Below are positions 57,807 to 64,000 of a stretch of 64,000 nucleotides of DNA, one piece after another. The stretch's first letter is position 1. Each line of letters opens with the position of its first letter. The stretch is from Epiperipatus broadwayi. Taxonomy: Eukaryota > Onychophora > Udeonychophora > Euonychophora > Peripatidae. The translations under genes and the position numbers were made by a program. Location: contig JAQFVV010000012.1 in the NCBI GenBank assembly GCA_028023455.1, positions 4,804,023 to 4,868,022 on the forward strand, written 5' to 3'. Below the pieces are notes generated by a model. That model was not told the DNA's origin, did no database searches, and saw only the letters and a program-made list of their open reading frames with translations.

Positions 57807-58805
57807 TTTACTTATGAAGGCTTTATTTCTCTGCCAGTGGATACTGCTTTTGCAAATAGCATTAATAATGTGTTTACAAAGGAAAATATTTTCTTAGTAG
57901 TTTGAAAGTTTGGAAGTGGGTGTTTGATTTAATTTTTTAAAATTAATTTTGTTGTAAGATAAATAGAAAATGGTTTTTAAACAACCCACTATAGAGTAAA
58001 GGCTTCTCAAAAAGATCATTTAAAAAAAATAAAAAAGCTATTACTTCCCAAATTTATTATTTTTAGATAATTATTTGTTTTATCGGTTTTTCATTTGCAT
58101 TTTATTCACTAGATAATAATAATTAGATTGTTACCTGATTTGTCTATGGACTAATACTGAGAAAATATTTTGAACCTTAATAAAATGTGAAAAAAATATC
58201 GATATTCTCTTTGAGGATTCAAACCTAGATTTTAGACATAGCCTGTGGATATAATACTATTTATTATATAAGATTTTTAATATCAACTGTTCTATATCTT
58301 TTTTATTTAATTAGGATCCCTTAAGAGTGCATGATATTTAGTAAATAGCTTATTCTAAACAAATAATAATTATATCTATGTTATATTTGTGATGTCATTT
58401 TTTTCAGATCAAGTGTGCCACTAGTTAAAAAATTAATCTGAGGGCAAACAATATTCTATCACACAAAGATTAATTTATTGTGGATGGAATAATAACTAGT
58501 TGAATGAACTCAATTCTTGATTCAGATTTCTTTTAATGAATCAAATTAAGTTCTTTTAATCACTATATATAAAGTATTTTTTAGAGTAGAACAGTAACAT
58601 TTTGTGCATGTGAAAATCATAATATATTATGAGATGTTTTTAAATAACTTTTAATACACTGAATAAAAAATATAATCTTCACACATATTGTGAAAACTAC
58701 ATATGGTAATTATTTTTAACCAAGCAAAATCCTCTTACATATTTTTAAGTGGATCTTAAGTATTAGTTCGGATACCAAGATTCATTATGGTCATTTCAAT
58801 TATTT
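57034..58805. repeat. AT-rich region with palindromic AAT/ATT microsatellite
   Basis: (AAT)n from about 57740 to 57776 turns directly into (ATT)n to about 57806, a self-complementary tract of about 67 bases. No other feature. Confidence 0.75.
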
Positions 58806-59080
58806 TAAATGCATGTGTATAAAGTGTGTTATGATAAGAATTGTTTTTTTTTAAAGTACCCCATTGTTGATCTTAAAAATATTTCAATTATTTGGTCAAT
58901 TACTCCAAACGTTACATGACTTTCGAAAACCAAACAGCGAATAAACAGAGCAGTTCTCAACAATAGACAAAACTGAATTGTTTATTTGATCAATTTGATT
59001 TTTAGTACTCTTTCTTTAAATAAAAAATTAATGTAAACAAAACATTTCTTATCATAATGCCCCTTATACACATGCATTTA
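58806..59080. mobile_element. Small inverted-repeat element (MITE-like)
   Basis: 275 bases with imperfect terminal inverted repeats of about 41 bases (TAAATGCATGTGTATAA at both ends, then TTATGATAAGAA). Non-coding. No convincing target duplication, so the superfamily is unassigned. Confidence 0.65.
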
Positions 59081-59207
59081 TAACTACTGATATTACCGTA
59101 ATCAATCTTGGCGTCCGGACTAATAACATTACTGTATATACACCTGGGTCTCTTTTTACGTGGACTTATTTAACATGATTTTGAAGTTACGTGATTCATG
59201 TTTTACT

Positions 59208-59305
59208 GGAGGTCGAACTCCAATAATGCGCTATTACTTTAAATAATAAATTTCATGCACTTACGTTATATTGAAAGTAATAGCACATTATTGGAATTCG
59301 ACTTT
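59208..59305. repeat. Short inverted-repeat element, copy 1
   Basis: Arms GGAGGTCGAACTCCAATAAT (59208) and ATTATTGGAATTCGACTTT (ending 59305), with GCRCTATTACTTT at the inner side. The loop is about 28 bases. Confidence 0.65.
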
Positions 59306-60491
59306 CATCTTAGTAATTTCAATATTTTCAGTGCTTTATAATAGTAAGATTTTATGCATAATGAAATTAAAATCATGATTTCCACATTTTATGTATACAC
59401 ACATTAAATTTTACAAGATTATAATGTAAATTTGTTCAAACATTGTGCATGTTAATTTTGCATTTTAAATAACATTCTGTTTTTTCTTTTTAAAAAAGAA
59501 CTTAATCAATTATTAAGCATTTAATGTCCACAAGTTTATTTTTAAAAGATGAGTAATAACAGTGGGCACAATTAAATTTGACAATTAAAAATTAAAATCT
59601 GATTTTTAATTGTAATTAACAATTTAAAAATTACTTACAGCGACTTGAAATTAATGTGATGTAAAACGAAATTTGATTTTTAAACAGAATTGAAAATTAA
59701 AAAATTAAAGACAAAAATAAGAATTTAATTTTTAGTTGTTAGTTTCATAAACAATTAATAAAATCATTGTCTCAAAGATTAATTACTAATTACATTGTCA
59801 CCAGAAAACCATTGACATAACGTGAGTGTGAAGTTGGTACTAGTTGTATTTCCTTTTGCGAAAAATTTGATTTTTTACCAGTTTGCAAACGAACGTGTAT
59901 TTTGGCAAATAGTGATAATAATTAAAACGCGTATAAAAAAATGTAAATTACTGTACTGTAAATTATGCATAAAAATATATTATTTTGAATAAAATTAAAT
60001 ATTATAGTTAAAAAAAGTTTGTCTTGTATCAATTTTTTTCAAATTTGAAATTTTTTATTAGTCATATTTTATTTCCTTATTTTTTTTGTGTGCGAATTTT
60101 AAAGTATTTTTACGTTGGTGCTTTGCTTTTACATGAATTTTGAAAAATCACAGACCGCATCCTCCCTTTTTCAAGGTAAGTTATGTCTATTTTTGCGTGA
60201 TTTCATTTGTGCATGTTTTCTGAGGAACCTATCTATCGCATAAAACGAGATGCAGGTGTATATTAATCTTTAAATATAATTGTCTATATTACTTGGAAAC
60301 TAATAATTCTAAAAAAAATCATTTATTATTCTACAATTCTACAACCTAATTCAGTATAATATGATTGATAAAATACTTTTATGTTTTATTCTTATAAAAC
60401 ATATTACTTTATATAAATAAATCTATTATTATACTTTTTCTATGCTAAATCTATTATTATAAAGCGCTGAAAATCTTGAAATTGTTAGATT
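59306..60491. other. AT-rich region, no gene recognised
   Basis: Includes low-complexity AATTAAAAATTAAAA stretches at 59570-59750. Nothing else supported. Confidence 0.4.
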
Positions 60492-60736
60492 GGAAGTCGA
60501 ATTCCGATAAAGCACTATTACTTTAAATTTGTACAATTCAAAATTTGATTATAACATCAGTCACACAATACACTCAAGCCCTGATTTAGCATGGTCAGTG
60601 AAAGTTGGTGTATTTATAGAAATGCACTCTAAACTTAAGTGATTCACTAAAGTTTTTTAAACTCTTATTGATATGTGAGTGTGCGGGAAGATTTATAATA
60701 TTTAAAATAATAGCACATTATCACGTTCGGCTTCAC
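60492..60736. repeat. Short inverted-repeat element, copy 2
   Basis: Arms GGAAGTCGAATTCCGATAAA (60492) and TTATCACGTTCGGCTTC (ending about 60735) enclose about 180 bases. Same terminal motif as copy 1 (GTCGAATTCC...CACTATTACTTTAA), different interior. Confidence 0.6.
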
Positions 60737-62309
60737 TTTTGTTTTAACAATTTTATATATAAATAAAAGATTTTGTGGGGTTTGGTACAGTGGTAATGGA
60801 ACAGATTCTGAAGTACAAAGTCCATAGATAACAATCTATCTTTGTTATTTCTGGTGCTGGACTTTTTTTAATGAAGTTCATTAATAAAATAATTCTGAAA
60901 TGAAAGTTATTTTAAATATATATAATACTTATGATGTAAAATTATATGTAAAAAATTTGCACATGCATATATGTTTTATAAAACATATAATGTTTATAAT
61001 AAACAATGCTTTCAGTTTTTATTTGAGCTTTATGTATTTTTAGTGCTGCACACCATAATTATAGCTATTCTTACTTAGACTGGAGACAACTTTATAATCA
61101 CTGTTACTATGCAAAATGCCTTGTTTTACATATTTTAATGATTGATAGTTGGTTGTTGTTTGCTCTTTTGCTAATGACATTGTTGTTCGCGATATAACAT
61201 GGCTCTTTTTATTTTCCTACTCTCTCATCTTATGCAGAACAGTTTAATCTTTTATGGCTCAAAACAGTATCTATGTTACTTTTCATGATCTAAAAATGCA
61301 AACATATGCTGAATGATCTTTTGTCCTTTTATATATATATTTATGCTGCTTTATTCTTATTGTTATATTGGTTCAAGATTCTCTGTAGTATATATTGCAT
61401 AGGTCAGCATACACTATTTGTGGAAAAAAAAATTTCTAAATTTTATCTTTGTAGTTTAATCTGTTTAGATTAGTTGGTTTTCTAATGCCTACATTAAACA
61501 TAATATTGCATATTTTCCTCATTTTTGATCTAATTTCTGGAATATAAAACACTGTTATCCATAGTTTGGTGTTGTTTTTGTAATATTCTGTTTTATTTTT
61601 ACATTAAAATTTTTAATTATTTGGTACCAAGTTTTTTCTCTACTGTTTTGTCTATATGTCTCATGCTTTATAACGATAAATTATTAAATAATTTATTAAG
61701 ATTAATGTAATTTATATTAGATATGCCTTATTAGAAATTTTTATGTTGGAACTTGGCTGAGCTAGAGGAATTAGTATTATTAGTAGTAGTACTAGTAATA
61801 GCCGGTCAGTCATCTCTGTGGTAAAGATACAATATATATATATATAAGATGAATATTTAAATAACTGCTACCAATGCTATTGATAAAATATCTTAATAAA
61901 AATATCGCCGCAGAGTATCATTTCTAGTTGACAATTTAGAATGTGCAGAAGAAAAAAAATAGAACATTAAATAACAATAGTTTGTCAAATTGAAAAATTT
62001 TGTTAGAAGCAGCACAATAATTACATTAATCTGGTTCTCAAAACAATGTAATGGATAATTTTATTTAAACAAAAGTTAGTTCTATAAGTGAAATATAAAC
62101 TAAATTATTTGTTTTAGTTAATATTGCAAATATATAATAGTTTTACTTTCTAATAATAGTAAAAATTAAACAGTAATAATATATAATTTATATAGAAATA
62201 TTTTCACTTACTTAGATTGTAATCATTATCAAGAACTTATATAACTTCATTTGATAATGATTATAATTTGTTTAATTGAAAATATTTCTATATAAATTAC
62301 CATATATAG
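60737..62309. other. AT-rich region, no gene recognised
   Basis: 60775-60850 has a weakly tRNA-like start (TGGTACAGTGGTAA) without a B box. An AT run lies at 61830-61845. Nothing firm. Confidence 0.35.
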
Positions 62310-64000
62310 CAATTGTGGGCAAGCAAATGTGGCTCTTAGAGCCGCATGCGGCTCTTAGTCGAGTTAAGTCCGATTTACTTTTATTATTTCAGTTTGTTTT
62401 TTTTAATTGCACAAAAAATTGTAATATGATAGAAATTTTTATCAAACATTTTTATCACTTATTTTATTAGAAATTACATGAATATACTATTTTCAAATAC
62501 TGTATATTGGCAAACTGTACGTTAACAAAATCCTCTGAATCTTATAAAAATTACATGCGCGTATGGTGTAAACACAAGCATATTTATGATTTATGCAATT
62601 TTGTGGTTGTATATGTCAGTGATAGTTTTTCTATCAACTAAATGTCCTATTTCATATTTTTTTAATATCTAGTTAGTAGTCTGTTTTATTAAGCCATTTA
62701 AACTTGTTTATGATGTGTAATTTTTCCACGGCACAAGCTTTCTAAATACATGTGTAAAGGTAAAAAAAAATATTTTAATTGTTTATAATTAGTGCACTTA
62801 GAGTTTCATGTTTGTTTTTAAAACTGCTTGAAAATATTGCTTGATTTTGGTTATTCTATTTCTATTTTTGGTGGTAAATAATAATAAAACAAACGTTTAA
62901 GAATTATCAGGAAAATATCAAACAAAAATAAATATAATCCAAAATTGCTTTTAATTATTTTAAATTGTTTTAATTCTTATTTTATTTTAAGAAGGCTTGT
63001 TTCTTCGACAATTTGTTGCGCCATTCGTGTGAATCTTTTAATAAAACAAAAATTAACATTTAGACTTTTATTTTAATTAATTATTTATATATGTATTTTA
63101 TTTAAATTTCAAACTTCGGAAATAAATTAATTTAAATTTTTGTTACCATGACGTCAGAAAATATCAAAAAATGAAAATAGGAACAAGAGAATAGAAGCTT
63201 CCAGAAAAAAAGGGTAGACAAATTCGCTTTTATTGACAATAATAGAAAGTTATTGTATCTTATTTATAAAGTTACAATTACAAAGTACAAAGTAAGCAAT
63301 ATAAGTAAACAATATGAAGTAAGCCATCCCTACTTTTCAACTCAATATCCACACAATTGAAAATTGTGAATAGAGTAACTTAAGTCATAAGCAACAAGCA
63401 CTCTTGCCTTTTTTTAGTCCTGAAGATGACAGAGTCATGCCAACTGCCCATATGGAGAAGGAGAATTTATTAAATGAAACTTGGAAGAAGTGGTTAAGGT
63501 TTTGGATCCAAATAATACAAAACTGCATAAATTGACAGCACAAGTTCCTAAGTCACTCCACACAACTGAGTGTCATATTTGTGAAATTAATAAAATGTTA
63601 AAAATAGTTTAATGTGTGATTTGAAAAGTGACCAGCATTCAGTTTAGCTTTTGATGAGTCTACAGAAATTCAGGATGTTCCGCAATTGGTCATTTTGTCT
63701 GCTATATATCTCCAGATAAATGTAGAGAAAGAAATATTAGACCTACTAGTCTTTGGCAAAACAAAACAACTTTGCAGTATTGAAGTCAAAAATGTGCTTG
63801 ATGAGGCAATAAACAGGTTTGAATTGCCCTGTGTTAAACTTGTAATGTTGCAACTGATGAGTTCCTATGATAGGAAAAAACCTAGGTCTTATTGTTCTTT
63901 TAAACAATGATCATAAATTTCCACATTTTGTATTTCTTCACTGCACAATTCACCATAAGCATCTGGTAGTGAAATACTTAAAATATGAAAATGTGTGGAA
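62310..64000 (+). mobile_element. hAT transposon, 5' part, decayed, runs off the window
   Basis: Left end CAATTGTGGGCAAGCA followed by subterminal GGCTCTTAGAGCCGCATGCG, a hallmark arrangement of hAT elements of this type and similar to the MITE at 46004. A decayed transposase gene follows after about 840 bases of AT-rich sequence. The right end is outside the window. Confidence 0.72.
63148..64000 (+). pseudogene. hAT-family transposase remnant (ZBED type), 3' truncated by the window
   Basis: Possible start ATG 63148 ('MTSENIKK', then in a shifted frame 'FQKKRVDKFAFID'). After several frameshifts come 'EEVVKVLDPNNTKLHKLTAQ' (63485-63545), 'FDESTEIQDVPQLVIF' (63650-63697, the first catalytic Asp motif of hAT transposases), 'EKEILDLLVFGKTK' with 'IEVKNVLDEAINRFELPCVK' (63730-63840), and 'FLHCTIHHKHLVVKYLKYEN' (63932-63990), the conserved HC-x-IH segment. 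Stops break the frame, so it is not functional. Confidence 0.82.

Noticed and set aside
60775-60850. tRNA-like sequence starting TGGTACAGTGG
   Set aside because: A-box resemblance only; no B box and no cloverleaf.
63850-63890. CTGATGA followed by a hairpin and A-run
   Set aside because: Lies within hAT transposase coding sequence; stem I and a cleavage triplet are missing.
1-64000. CRISPR array, bacterial operon or prophage
   Set aside because: No regularly spaced repeats, no ribosome-binding sites or operon-like gene packing; introns, SINEs and LINEs show an animal nuclear genome.

Overview
The window is AT-rich animal genomic DNA. It is almost entirely intronic or intergenic, and it is dominated by nested transposable elements. 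The one host coding segment I can support is a 141-base exon (6886-7026, + strand, phase 1 at both ends). It encodes the C-terminal half of an immunoglobulin domain resembling Ig4 of the neuroglian/L1CAM cell-adhesion family, which points to an invertebrate metazoan. The species is not identifiable from this sequence. No neighbouring exon of that gene was found, so much of the window may be its introns. An exact 500-N scaffold gap lies at 477-976.

Layout. 1-5042: a decayed LINE (1440-3480) split by a palindromic element, then two Penelope-like element (PLE) 3' ends with GIY-YIG endonuclease remnants joined tail to tail (3881-5042). 5100-7026: diverged direct repeats, then the Ig exon. 7483-12530: a 400-base foldback element with a perfect 14-base target duplication, then a + strand LINE into which a full-span dead PLE with direct terminal repeats has inserted. 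14964-24750: a SINE, a tandem duplication, two + strand LINE tails, and two long minus-strand LINEs back to back (17200-19450 and 19850-23010), ending in a hammerhead-bearing inverted repeat. 26313-29215: a Merlin DNA transposon (8-base target duplication) beside a solo LTR (4-base target duplication). 34480-37020: LTR-like sequence with a hAT MITE. 39421-40492: a foldback with hammerhead motifs in three arms. 43774-46830: a SINE, then a LINE carrying a hAT MITE. 48000-48660: a three-armed foldback. 49125-57029: a complete but gag-only LTR retrotransposon with 1.67-kb LTRs. 58806-60736: small inverted-repeat elements. 62310-64000: the 5' part of a decayed hAT element that runs out of the window.

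The most notable signal is a set of hammerhead self-cleaving ribozymes (eight candidates plus two weak relics) in three palindromic, PLE-type repeat families. Each can be drawn as stem I, a CUGAUGA-like core, stem II, GAAA or a close variant, a minimal stem III, and a NUH cleavage site. PLE and retrozyme hammerheads are established. The foldback arrangement, the two-armed copies and the unusual core shared by one family are worth checking. The second notable element is the gag-only LTR retrotransposon: its two LTRs differ mainly at CpG sites, and its single internal gag stop fits the same decay.
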